Assembly: GCA_900551385.1 (NCBI GenBank)
Contig: URVS01000005.1
Coordinates: forward strand, 1 to 19,517
Length of the DNA stretch: 19,517 nucleotides
Origin: an uncultured Mollicutes bacterium
GTDB lineage: Bacteria > Bacillota_I > Bacilli_A > RFN20 > CAG-449
Direction: 5' to 3'
Both the position numbers and the translations under genes were made by a program. The notes below the pieces were generated by a model. That model was not told the DNA's origin. It searched no databases and was given only the letters and a program-made list of their open reading frames with translations. Positions 1-6,020 of this stretch are shown piece after piece (positions within the stretch are counted from its first letter, which is position 1; each line of letters starts with the position of its first letter).

Positions 1-188
1 CTATCCGCAAAGCGAAAAAAGCAATCCGGTTGGCTTTCGAAAACGCAATGGCCGGAAAAGGCACATCTTTGGTAGAAGTTGTATCGACTTGTAATTCGGG
101 CTGGAAAATGTCGCCGGCAAAGGCTAACAAATGGATGGAAGAAAACATGTTTGCCAAATACCCGATGGGAGACCTCAAAAACGTATAA
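1..188 (+). CDS. 2-oxoacid:ferredoxin oxidoreductase beta subunit, C-terminal end (partial)
   Basis: Open from the window edge in frame 3 and ending at TAA 186-188, this encodes the last 61 residues of a protein whose N-terminus lies outside the window. Visible motifs are SLVEVVSTCNSGWKMSP and an ending around KYPMGDLKNV, which resemble the C-terminus of the thiamine-diphosphate-binding beta subunit of 2-oxoglutarate or 2-ketoisovalerate ferredoxin oxidoreductases. In that family the beta subunit decarboxylates the 2-oxoacid with CoA and ferredoxin in the cytosol. The next gene, 15 bases downstream, is the matching gamma subunit, so the two form an operon. The substrate (2-oxoglutarate, branched-chain or other 2-oxoacid) cannot be decided from this fragment. 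GC content and weak ribosome-binding sites are Bacteroidota-like. Confidence 0.8.
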   Translation, partial: IRKAKKAIRLAFENAMAGKGTSLVEVVSTCNSGWKMSPAKANKWMEENMFAKYPMGDLKNV

Positions 189-203
189 TTAAAAACTACG
201 GAT

Positions 204-746
204 ATGAAAGAAGAAATTATCATAGCAGGATTCGGAGGACAAGGTGTACTCTCTATGGGGAAAATATTAGCCTACTCTGGACTGATGGAAGATAAAGAGG
301 TTACGTGGATGCCCTCATACGGACCGGAACAACGCGGAGGAACGGCAAACGTAACAGTCATACTCAGTGATGAACGTATAAGTTCACCGGTATTGAATGC
401 ATTCGATGTGGCTGTTATTCTGAACCAACCTTCTCTTGAAAAATTCGAAAGTAAAGTAAAGCCCGGCGGTATACTCATCTATGACGGATACGGAATACAC
501 CACCCGCCTACGAGAACGGATATCAATGTATATTGCATCAACGCTATGGAAGCTGCCATAGAAATGAACAATACCAAAGCATTCAACATGATCGTATTGG
601 GAGGCTTACTAAAACTAAAACCAATGGTAAGCATGGAAAATGTACTGAAAGGACTGAAAAAGTCGCTGCCCGAACGACATCATCATCTCATTCCCATGAA
701 TGAGCAAGCTATACTCAAAGGAATGGAGATTATTCGCAAAGTCTGA
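204..746 (+). CDS. 2-oxoacid:ferredoxin oxidoreductase gamma subunit (KorC/PorG type)
   Basis: This 180-aa protein matches the usual length of a stand-alone gamma subunit of pyruvate/2-oxoglutarate:ferredoxin oxidoreductases. The glycine-rich start GFGGQGVLSMGK (residues 9-20) and the segment SYGPEQRGGTANVTVILSDE (about 38-57) are hallmarks of the POR/KOR gamma fold, which completes the enzyme that converts a 2-oxoacid plus CoA to acyl-CoA and reduced ferredoxin. It lies 15 bases after the beta subunit, so the two are probably co-transcribed. No Shine-Dalgarno sequence is visible before the ATG, as is common in Bacteroidota. A strong intrinsic terminator follows at 768-815, making this the last gene of its operon. 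Family assignment is firm; the exact substrate is inferred only as a 2-oxoacid. Confidence 0.88.
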   Translation: MKEEIIIAGFGGQGVLSMGKILAYSGLMEDKEVTWMPSYGPEQRGGTANVTVILSDERISSPVLNAFDVAVILNQPSLEKFESKVKPGGILIYDGYGIHHPPTRTDINVYCINAMEAAIEMNNTKAFNMIVLGGLLKLKPMVSMENVLKGLKKSLPERHHHLIPMNEQAILKGMEIIRKV

Positions 747-767
747 AACGGCCAATTTTATAATACT

Positions 768-815
768 AAAAAAAGCGAGGTGAAAAAAGAAAATCATTTT
801 TCCCTCGCTTTTTTT
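768..815 (+). terminator. Intrinsic terminator after the oxidoreductase operon
   Basis: A perfect 13-bp stem pairs 768-780 (seven A then GCGAGG) with 803-815 (CCTCGC then seven T). It is extended by a 6-bp inner stem (782-787 with 797-802) past a single bulged base, and further T-rich sequence follows. It sits 22 bases after the gamma-subunit stop codon. Confidence 0.9.
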
Positions 816-824
816 ATTTTTCTT

Positions 825-850
825 TGTAACATATTTATTATTTATCCGTC
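825..850 (+). promoter_or_regulatory. Candidate ECF-sigma promoter for the DUF4252 pair
   Basis: TGTAAC at 825-830 and CGTC at 847-850 are separated by 16 bases. This is the classic extracytoplasmic-function sigma layout (AAC, N16-17, CGTC). It lies about 65 bases before the first DUF4252-like gene and just after the upstream terminator. From general knowledge, DUF4252 genes in Bacteroidota are often found with ECF sigma/anti-sigma genes, but none is visible in this fragment. The call rests on motif matching alone. Confidence 0.4.
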
Positions 851-916
851 TCCTATATGAAAGGCCCTAAAAGGTGCACCGGTCTAAATTAAAGTAACAA
901 CTAAAAAACAACAGAT

Positions 917-1372
917 ATGAAAACAAAAATTTTGATTTTAGCGCTTGCAGCATTTTGCAGTTTCTCTTCTATCTCCGCCGGCAATTGTATCGACAACTTA
1001 TTCAATACGGCTTCCCGAATGCCCAATGCAGAGAAAGTAAACCTCAATTCATTCGTTTTGGGATTACTCAAACCGTTTTCGTCAGAGCTGAAAGGAATAA
1101 AATCGATGAGTATTATCGATGCTGAAAATATCTCGTCCAAAGATTATACGAGATTCGAGAAAATAATAACACAATGCGATTCCGACGGCTATGAAACAGT
1201 AACCAGCTCGAACGAAGAAAACGAGATTGTCCGAATCCTGATGAAAATAGAAAAAGAAAAAATTCGGGAAATCGTCATTATCTCCCTCGAAGAAAATGAA
1301 ATCAGTTTAATCCGAATCAAAGGGAAAATCGATCCTAATCAAATGCAGAATATCATAGAAGACAACGCATAA
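917..1372 (+). CDS. Secreted DUF4252-like protein (first of two tandem copies)
   Basis: This 151-aa protein starts with a signal peptide (MKTK, a hydrophobic stretch of about 15 residues, then a likely cleavage near ISAGN at about 20-23). The mature part opens with the IDNLF motif, continues with SMSIIDAE in the middle (about 63-70), and ends in an acidic/basic tail with an IRIKGKID segment. These features resemble DUF4252 proteins, small exported Bacteroidota proteins of unknown biochemical role that often occur in tandem near ECF sigma factors. A paralogue follows 20 bases downstream. The candidate ECF promoter at 825-850 supports envelope-stress or ECF control, but that is inference. No lipobox is visible, so it is probably periplasmic and soluble. 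Confidence 0.65.
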   Translation: MKTKILILALAAFCSFSSISAGNCIDNLFNTASRMPNAEKVNLNSFVLGLLKPFSSELKGIKSMSIIDAENISSKDYTRFEKIITQCDSDGYETVTSSNEENEIVRILMKIEKEKIREIVIISLEENEISLIRIKGKIDPNQMQNIIEDNA

Positions 1373-1392
1373 TAAACAATAAATACATCACT

Positions 1393-1630
1393 ATGAAATC
1401 AAGAATTTTTCTTCTTATTATAGTACTATTGTCGACTCTGCAAATTTCATTCGCCAATAACAAAATCGATAATCTTTTCAAAAAAACAAAAGAGCTGCCA
1501 AATGCCGAATACTATACGGAAGATTTCAAAAAGCCTCAGGTAAAAGGCGTAGTCGACGGTGTTAAGGCCATTGAAGTAGTAGAAGCCGATATAGACAACG
1601 CAACCTATCTAGCCCTAAAAAAAGAAATTG
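1393..1630 (+). pseudogene. Second DUF4252-like protein, cut off at the contig seam
   Basis: The N-terminal part parallels the upstream gene: signal peptide (MKSRIF then a hydrophobic core ending ISFANN), IDNLFKKTKELPNAE matching IDNLFNTASRMPNAE, and AIEVVEADI matching SMSIIDAENI. After about residue 78 the reading frame remains open to 1,872, but that tail is simply the antisense of the pncC gene on the other strand and matches nothing expected of DUF4252. The genuine gene therefore stops being readable somewhere in 1,614-1,640, where base composition also changes abruptly. Treat it as a 3'-truncated gene (missing roughly the last 70 residues) caused by the join, not as a natural pseudogene. 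The end coordinate is approximate. Confidence 0.7.
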
Positions 1631-2051
1631 AAGAAGAATATCTTAAATCAGGAGATGAACCATCAAAAAAATTTATAAATTCATTTTCTAAAAAATACAA
1701 AGTTGATATTCCTATATATACTAATCCTACTGGTTTTCCTTCTAAAGAAGACGGTCCAGCATTACCAGTAAAAGAAATTGAAATATCGGTTTTAAATAAA
1801 TCTTTAACACCTTTTGCCATATATGAAGCACATTCATTAGAAACCACTCCATATTCATCAATAATTTCTTGAGGAACATTGATAACTTGATTTTTTATTT
1901 CAGACCAATAAGTAACAACTCCACCTTTAAAAACTTTGGAAGCACCTGAAACAGAACAAATAGTTGAACTAAATAATCCACCAGTCAAACTTTCTGCGCA
2001 TGATAAAGTTAATTCTTTATTTTTTAAAGCTTCTAATAATTCTTCGACCAT
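1620..2051 (-). CDS. pncC: Stand-alone CinA C-terminal domain protein / PncC-type nicotinamide-nucleotide amidohydrolase, 3' end missing
   Basis: From ATG 2,051 the protein begins MVEELLEALKNKELTLSCAE and contains the family core CAESLTGGLFSS (about 18-29), SGASKVFKGGVVTYW (35-49), GVVSNECA (68-75) and SFTGNAGPSSLEGKPVGLVYIG. This is the CinA C-terminal domain, which in studied members hydrolyses NMN to nicotinate mononucleotide in pyridine-nucleotide salvage. There is no N-terminal MoCF domain, so it is the stand-alone form, normally about 155-165 aa. Only the last dozen or so residues are lost at the seam; the reading-frame stop at 1,605 belongs to the foreign Bacteroidota sequence. Its ATG overlaps the pgsA stop by one base (TAATG), showing translational coupling. 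The pgsA-cinA order is common in Bacillota. Confidence 0.82.
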
Positions 2052-2647
2052 TATTTCATCTCCGAAAAGACATTTCTATTTTGAATAACATAAATAATTC
2101 CAGAAATTAAAGAAGTTAATGTCGCTACATACATAAATAATTGACCTAAATAATAATTATCATTTAAATGTAATAAAGAATCTAAATTAAAATCATTTAC
2201 CATAATTAAAATTATTGCTACCATTTGAAATACAGTTTTTAATTTACCGAAAATATTAGCAGCAACTACTACATTTTTTCTCATAGCGTTTAATCTAACT
2301 GCATCCACAACTATATCTCTAGCAATCATAATAATAACACATATAACATTTACTCTAATTGGGCCATAACTTGCTAAAATAATTAAAGTAGTATTTACTA
2401 ATAATTTATCAGCAATCGGATCCATAAATTTACCATAATCAGTTACCATATTATATTTTCTAGCAATTTTACCATCTAACATATCTGATAAAGATGCAAT
2501 AATAAATAAAATCCACGCAATAAAGAAATTCAATGATACATCAATATAAGGAATAGTCATAAACCATTCACTTGGTAACAAAAGAAAAGTAGCTACAAAT
2601 ACAACTAATATCATTCTTAAGGTTGTTATTTTGTTAGGTAAATTCAT
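2051..2647 (-). CDS. pgsA: CDP-diacylglycerol-glycerol-3-phosphate 3-phosphatidyltransferase
   Basis: This 198-aa integral membrane protein makes phosphatidylglycerol phosphate from CDP-diacylglycerol and glycerol-3-phosphate, the committed step to phosphatidylglycerol. The CDP-alcohol phosphotransferase signature is complete: D58-G59, A62-R63, then eight residues to G72, D76 and D80. Further markers are the N-terminal NLPNKITTLR and five to six hydrophobic segments. Length is normal for bacterial PgsA. The start is fixed by AAAGGAG seven bases before ATG 2,647. It follows rnpB by only about 24 bases and overlaps pncC downstream by one base, so gpsB, rnpB, pgsA and pncC look like one transcription unit. 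The similar phosphotransferases for serine or inositol cannot be fully excluded, but neighbours and motif favour PgsA. Confidence 0.93.
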   Translation of the reverse strand: MNLPNKITTLRMILVVFVATFLLLPSEWFMTIPYIDVSLNFFIAWILFIIASLSDMLDGKIARKYNMVTDYGKFMDPIADKLLVNTTLIILASYGPIRVNVICVIIMIARDIVVDAVRLNAMRKNVVVAANIFGKLKTVFQMVAIILIMVNDFNLDSLLHLNDNYYLGQLFMYVATLTSLISGIIYVIQNRNVFSEMK

Positions 2648-2670
2648 TTTCTTTTCTCCTTTTAATGAGT

Positions 2671-3007
2671 ATTGACCCTGTAAGCCATGTTTTGTCTAGG
2701 ACAATTATTTATCTATGCATAAGCATGAGAAATAAGCTTCAATTCGCTTTATTCTCCTCCCTTACCGAATTTAGGTTTCTCGCTTGAGGGGTTTACCGCG
2801 TTCCACTTAAATATTTCTATTTAACTACGTCACTGTGGCACTTTCAGAAACTAGACCATATTTTTCAACTTAGGTTTCGTTCCGCCGTTAGATGCTCCCA
2901 TCTACCCAAAGTTATTTTTTCCTTTGGCACAAACACTACTATCATCGCAGAATAGTGCGAGCATGGACTTTCCTCTAGTATTAATACCAGCAATTATCCA
3001 GGTCAAT
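2671..3007 (-). ncRNA. rnpB: RNase P RNA (catalytic subunit)
   Basis: Read on the minus strand, this holds the conserved RNase P blocks: GAGGAAAGTCCATGCTCGCA near the 5' end (about 2,956-2,975), then GAAAGTGCCACAGTGACG, GGAACGCGGTAAACCCCTC, GCGAGAAACC, and ACAAAACATGGCTTACAGG at the 3' end. Ends are set by the P1 helix: ATTGACC (3,007-3,001) pairs perfectly with GGTCAAT (2,677-2,671). The RNA is the ribozyme that trims tRNA 5' leaders together with the RnpA protein. The sequence blocks resemble the Bacillota (B-type) class, and a gpsB neighbour is typical there. The gene sits 6 bases after the gpsB stop and 23 bases before the pgsA start, with no clear own promoter or terminator. Confidence 0.95.
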
Positions 3008-3013
3008 GTAAAT

Positions 3014-3388
3014 TTATTTTATTTTTGAAGGATCTTTTCCAAGATTATATAAAGCTTGTTCTAAAGTAGATATTCTTTGAAGAAGCTCAATATTTGAAGT
3101 AGCATTACCTTCATTTTGTTTTAAAACTTCAACTTTTTCTTGTAAAAGTGTTCTTTGATATTCTGATTCAGAAAGTTTAGTTTTATAAATTTCACAAGTT
3201 TTTACTAATTCATCATAATTAGTGTATAATTTCTTAGTTGAATTTTCATATTGTTCAAAAGCAATATAATCATTAACAATTAAATCAAGATAGCGATCAA
3301 CTTGTAAAGCATCGTATCCACCATTTTTAGCTTGAAATTCTTTTGAATTAATTTCACTTGCTGATAATTTTAATTTAAGTTCTTCCAT
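3014..3388 (-). CDS. gpsB: DivIVA/GpsB-family cell-division protein
   Basis: This 124-aa protein has the DivIVA/GpsB N-terminal membrane-binding signature: SEINSKEFQAKNGGYDALQV followed by DRYLDLI (residues 11-37), with the GYD turn at 24-26. A long coiled coil covers about 40-115. GpsB proteins act at the inner membrane, linking the division site to penicillin-binding proteins and wall synthesis. Length (about 100-125 aa) and the position directly upstream of rnpB match GpsB of Bacillota better than the longer DivIVA. The start is supported by AGAAAGAGA six to eight bases before the ATG and by a near-consensus promoter at 3,412-3,440. The terminal residues lie 6 bases from the start of rnpB. 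Confidence 0.87.
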   Translation of the reverse strand: MEELKLKLSASEINSKEFQAKNGGYDALQVDRYLDLIVNDYIAFEQYENSTKKLYTNYDELVKTCEIYKTKLSESEYQRTLLQEKVEVLKQNEGNATSNIELLQRISTLEQALYNLGKDPSKIK

Positions 3389-3411
3389 AATCTCTTTCTA
3401 AACCCAAAAAC

Positions 3412-3440
3412 ATTATACAAAATTAAATATTGTATTTCAA
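3412..3440 (-). promoter_or_regulatory. Sigma-70-type promoter for gpsB (and perhaps rnpB-pgsA-pncC)
   Basis: On the minus strand TTGAAA (3,440-3,435), a 17-base spacer and TATAAT (3,417-3,412) form a near-consensus vegetative promoter. The expected start is near 3,405, about 17 bases before the gpsB ATG, which leaves room for the ribosome-binding site. No comparable promoter is evident between gpsB and pncC. Confidence 0.75.
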
Positions 3441-3495
3441 TTTTTTACATAATCAAAAAAGAAAAAAGAATTTAAAAATTAACTAAATTATTAAA

Positions 3496-3990
3496 TTAAC
3501 AATCTTCTATTATATATAAAATATTTGGATTATCTAAATATGAAACAATATATAATGAATCACGCATATGACCAGTAGGTGAATAAATATTATCAAAATC
3601 AGTATAAAAATTACCTTTTCCTTCGCCTCTAAATTTATAAAAATATTGATATTCTTTATTAAAATTTAAAACATCTTCATTTAAAATATTAACATTTATT
3701 TTTTTATAATTTTCTAACATTAAATTTTCAAATGTATCATTTTTTTCTTTAAAAAATAAATCATACATCTTTTCATTATCATCTAGTGAAGCGTTAACTA
3801 TATAATAATAAGTTCCACCATCCCATCCAGAATTATCAGATTTATATTTTCTAACAACTTCAATATTATCATCAAATTCTGTATTCCAATTATAATTAAT
3901 TACTTCTGCAAATGTTAAATTTTCATAAGAAAAACAGCTACTCAAAGAAATAAAAGAACTACATATTATAAATTTTATTATTTTTTTCAT
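3496..3990 (-). CDS. Small lipoprotein of unknown function
   Basis: This 164-aa protein begins with a lipoprotein signal: MKKIIK, a hydrophobic core, and the lipobox LSSC with lipidated Cys19. After cleavage the rest is about 145 residues, rich in Asn, Asp, Tyr and Phe, with a central WDGGTYYYIVNASL segment (55-68) and a C-terminal RDSLYIVSYLDNP strand; it ends in Cys164. No family is recognised. It is presumably anchored on the outer face of the cytoplasmic membrane. The start is supported by an unusually G-rich ribosome-binding site (AGGGGGG, about 6 bases before the ATG). It lies downstream of the Cys-rich gene on the same strand but beyond that gene's terminator, so it is probably transcribed on its own. 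Confidence 0.7.
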   Translation of the reverse strand: MKKIIKFIICSSFISLSSCFSYENLTFAEVINYNWNTEFDDNIEVVRKYKSDNSGWDGGTYYYIVNASLDDNEKMYDLFFKEKNDTFENLMLENYKKINVNILNEDVLNFNKEYQYFYKFRGEGKGNFYTDFDNIYSPTGHMRDSLYIVSYLDNPNILYIIEDC

Positions 3991-4080
3991 TGTTCCCCCC
4001 TAAATTTCTTTACAAATATATATTAACATTTTTTTTGTAAAAATCAAATTTTATGGAAAACAAAACAATTAATAATTTAA

Positions 4081-4100
4081 GAGCTGCCTTAAAGCAGCTC
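4081..4100 (-). terminator. Hairpin terminator after the Cys-rich gene
   Basis: A 7-bp perfect stem GAGCTGC/GCAGCTC (4,081-4,087 with 4,094-4,100) and 6-base loop lie 3 bases past the minus-strand stop codon. On the minus strand it is followed by TTAAATTATT, a weak T-tract, so termination may be partial. Confidence 0.6.
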
Positions 4101-4103
4101 AAT

Positions 4104-4571
4104 TTAATTACCATTATTACAACAGCAGCAACATGGACATACTTGTAAAATATTTACATTAGAATAAACACCAAAGTCTCTTCTTTCATAACAGCAACAT
4201 GTAGTAAATGTTACAAGCGCTCTAGTTTTGATGCAACGTTTATATTGCATGACTGTACAAGTATAAACTACTGTTGCAGTAGAATTACTAGCAATATCAC
4301 CAATTTGAATTGCATCTAAACAATCAACATTAGCAGCTTGACCATTTACAGTTACAGTATCTGGGTTTAAGCAAAATACCCCATCTAAAGGTACATGTAA
4401 GAAAACATCTTTTACAGTTTGTTCACTATTGTTGGTCACTGTAATAGTATAAGTTACTGAACAACAGACCTTCGTACAATAAGTTGAGCATTTGCTAGTT
4501 ACACATAATCCACAACAAGCATCATTTATAATACGAACTTGATGACATTTTCTATTATTACAACAATTCAT
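4104..4571 (-). CDS. Cysteine-rich protein with a DUF11-like beta-sandwich core
   Basis: This 155-aa protein contains 23 cysteines. Ten lie in the first 37 residues (CC pairs at 3-4, 19-20, 36-37), the C-terminus has CCC near 125 and a final CPCCCCC run, and the middle has few. The middle (about 37-110) reads as a DUF11/CARDB-like repeat: VTYTITVTNNSEQTVKDVFL, then PDTVTVNG and IQIGDIASNSTATVVYT. DUF11 domains occur in surface and spore-coat-like proteins of Bacillota. No signal peptide or membrane segment is present, so it is cytosolic or a mother-cell-type coat protein. The flanking Cys clusters suggest disulfide cross-linked assembly or metal binding; that is inference. The start is supported by GGGAG about seven bases upstream. 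It is divergent from the exonuclease gene. Confidence 0.72.
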   Translation of the reverse strand: MNCCNNRKCHQVRIINDACCGLCVTSKCSTYCTKVCCSVTYTITVTNNSEQTVKDVFLHVPLDGVFCLNPDTVTVNGQAANVDCLDAIQIGDIASNSTATVVYTCTVMQYKRCIKTRALVTFTTCCCYERRDFGVYSNVNILQVCPCCCCCNNGN

Positions 4572-4593
4572 AATCTTCTCCCTTCTACATTTA

Positions 4594-4622
4594 CTTATAT
4601 GAATTTTAATTTTATTTGTAAG
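4594..4622 (-). promoter_or_regulatory. Promoter for the Cys-rich gene
   Basis: Minus-strand CTTACA (4,622-4,617), a 17-base spacer and TATAAG (4,599-4,594) precede the ATG at 4,571 with room for its Shine-Dalgarno sequence. The match to consensus is moderate. It abuts, without overlapping, the oppositely oriented promoter at 4,627-4,655. Confidence 0.45.
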
Positions 4623-4626
4623 TTAT

Positions 4627-4655
4627 TTGATTATATTTGGGCTAATTTATATAAT
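4627..4655 (+). promoter_or_regulatory. Promoter immediately before the DnaQ-like exonuclease gene
   Basis: TTGATT (4,627-4,632), exactly 17 bases, then consensus TATAAT (4,650-4,655). Only 6 bases separate the -10 box from ATG 4,662, so transcription would begin at or beside the start codon and produce a leaderless mRNA. Confidence 0.55.
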
Positions 4656-4661
4656 AATGTT

Positions 4662-5384
4662 ATGAAACAAATTAAAAAGATTTTAAAAGGTAGACACACA
4701 TTAATATTTGTAGATTTTGAAGGCACCCAGTTTACTCATGAAGTAATAGCAAGTGGCTTATTAAAATGTAAAATTGATGATAATTGTAATATTATAAGTG
4801 AAGATGAAGGATTATTATTTTATAGTAAGCCTAAAGCTTCAATAGGCAAAATTGTCAGCGATATTACTTCTTTAACTGATGAATTTCTAAAACAAAATGG
4901 ATTATCATGGGAAGATAGTATTAATAAAATCAATGAATATATTGGCGAAGATAAAGATATTGTTTTTATATGTTTTGGTAGTAATGATCCTAAAATGATA
5001 CTTGAATCTTGTAGAATTTCTCATCCTGATAATTCTATTATTGCTAAATCTTGGTTAAACAATTTTTTTGATTTTTCTACTTTTATTTCTCAATTTATTC
5101 GTGATGAAAAAAATAATACTTATTCATTAATAAATTTCTTAAAATTATATAATTTAGAACCTGTAGGTGTATCTCATAATCCACTTAATGATGCAAAAGA
5201 TTTAAAAAATTTATATCAAGCTTTTTTATCAAAACCAGAAATAAGAATTAATGAATACAAAAAAATATTAGCAAGATTTAAAGTTTTACCTCAACCAATT
5301 AAACCAATTATTGAAGATTTATTAAATGGTAAAACAGTTTCTCCTTCTAAACTAAATAAATTAATTAAAGACTATCTTGCATAA
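4662..5384 (+). CDS. DnaQ-like DEDDh 3'-5' exonuclease
   Basis: The 240-aa protein carries the exonuclease motifs of the DnaQ superfamily: Exo I FVDFEGT (D18, E20), Exo II FGSNDPKM (D109) and Exo III GVSHNPLNDAKDL with the H-x4-D pair (H172, D177), so all four acidic metal ligands and the histidine are present. Such enzymes degrade DNA or RNA from the 3' end. About 50 C-terminal residues follow the fold without a recognised domain. No polymerase or helicase domain is attached, and the specific substrate is unknown. The start at 4,662 places Exo I at residue 18, as expected; starts at 4,539 or 4,599 would run into the divergent promoter and the Cys-rich gene. No Shine-Dalgarno sequence is visible, and the -10 box is 6 bases away. 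It precedes recU by 51 bases. Confidence 0.82.
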   Translation: MKQIKKILKGRHTLIFVDFEGTQFTHEVIASGLLKCKIDDNCNIISEDEGLLFYSKPKASIGKIVSDITSLTDEFLKQNGLSWEDSINKINEYIGEDKDIVFICFGSNDPKMILESCRISHPDNSIIAKSWLNNFFDFSTFISQFIRDEKNNTYSLINFLKLYNLEPVGVSHNPLNDAKDLKNLYQAFLSKPEIRINEYKKILARFKVLPQPIKPIIEDLLNGKTVSPSKLNKLIKDYLA

Positions 5385-5435
5385 AATTATTAAATATAGT
5401 TAAAAATAACTTTAGCCTTGTTTAAGGAGTAGAAT

Positions 5436-6020
5436 ATGAATTATCCAAATAGAATGAAAGTTAATCAAAATGAAATAATTGAAGAAAAGCCAATTCAATT
5501 TGCTAATCGTGGAATGGATTTTGAAAAAGCAGTTAATTTTTCTAATTTATTTTATGATGATCAAAAAAGAGCGATAATTACCAAAAGACCTACACCGATA
5601 CACATTGTTAAAGTTGATTATCAAGACCATTGCAAAATCAAAGAAGCATATTTTGAAAAGCAATCAACTGCTGACTACAATGGCGTTTACAAAGGAAAAT
5701 ATATCGATTTTGAATGTAAAGAAACTAAATCAACAACTGCTTTATCTTTCCATAATATTGCTACTCATCAAATTGAGCATTTAAAGAAAGTTATTTATCA
5801 TGGAGGAATTGCATTTTTCTTAATATATTTTATTTCTTTACAAGAAGTTTATTTAGTTGATGCTTCTATTATTATTGATAGATTTTTTGGTACACGTAGA
5901 TCGATAAGTATTGATGATATTAGGAAAAATGGCACTCTAGTTGAACAAGGCTTTATACCTCGTCTAAATTATTTAGATGCAGTAGATAAGGTCTATTTCA
6001 ATGAAAAAATTTCTCAATAA
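5436..6020 (+). CDS. recU: Holliday junction resolvase RecU
   Basis: This 194-aa protein is the RecU resolvase of Gram-positive bacteria, which cuts four-way DNA junctions during recombinational repair and chromosome segregation. Visible features: the N-terminal basic stretch MNYPNRMK, ANRGMDFEKAVN (23-34), and the nuclease core with D80 (STADYNG), E93 and K95 (FECKETKS), keeping the D-x12-E-x-K spacing of the Bacillus enzyme; then TALSFHNIATHQ (101-112). A strong ribosome-binding site, AAGGAG, lies 8 bases before the ATG. Its 3' end overlaps the next gene, ponA, by 20 bases in another frame, and the recU-ponA pair is a classic Bacillota arrangement. It probably shares a transcript with the exonuclease upstream. 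Confidence 0.95.
   Translation: MNYPNRMKVNQNEIIEEKPIQFANRGMDFEKAVNFSNLFYDDQKRAIITKRPTPIHIVKVDYQDHCKIKEAYFEKQSTADYNGVYKGKYIDFECKETKSTTALSFHNIATHQIEHLKKVIYHGGIAFFLIYFISLQEVYLVDASIIIDRFFGTRRSISIDDIRKNGTLVEQGFIPRLNYLDAVDKVYFNEKISQ

Noticed and set aside
272..478. Minus-strand frame inside the gamma-subunit gene
   Set aside because: Shadow of a well-supported gene on the other strand.
873..880. GGTGCACC palindrome before the first DUF4252 gene as an operator
   Set aside because: Eight bases, single copy, no linked regulator; too little to support a binding-site call.
1605..1620. The stop codon of pncC at 1,605
   Set aside because: It lies in the Bacteroidota side of the seam, so it is not the natural end of this gene.
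1393..1872. A full-length 159-aa plus-strand gene
   Set aside because: Beyond about 1,620 the frame is only the antisense of pncC and base composition changes; only the first part is a real DUF4252-like gene.
4539..4661. Upstream ATG starts (4,539 and 4,599) for the exonuclease
   Set aside because: They overlap the Cys-rich gene or its promoter, lack ribosome-binding sites, and would add an unrelated N-terminus before the Exo I motif.
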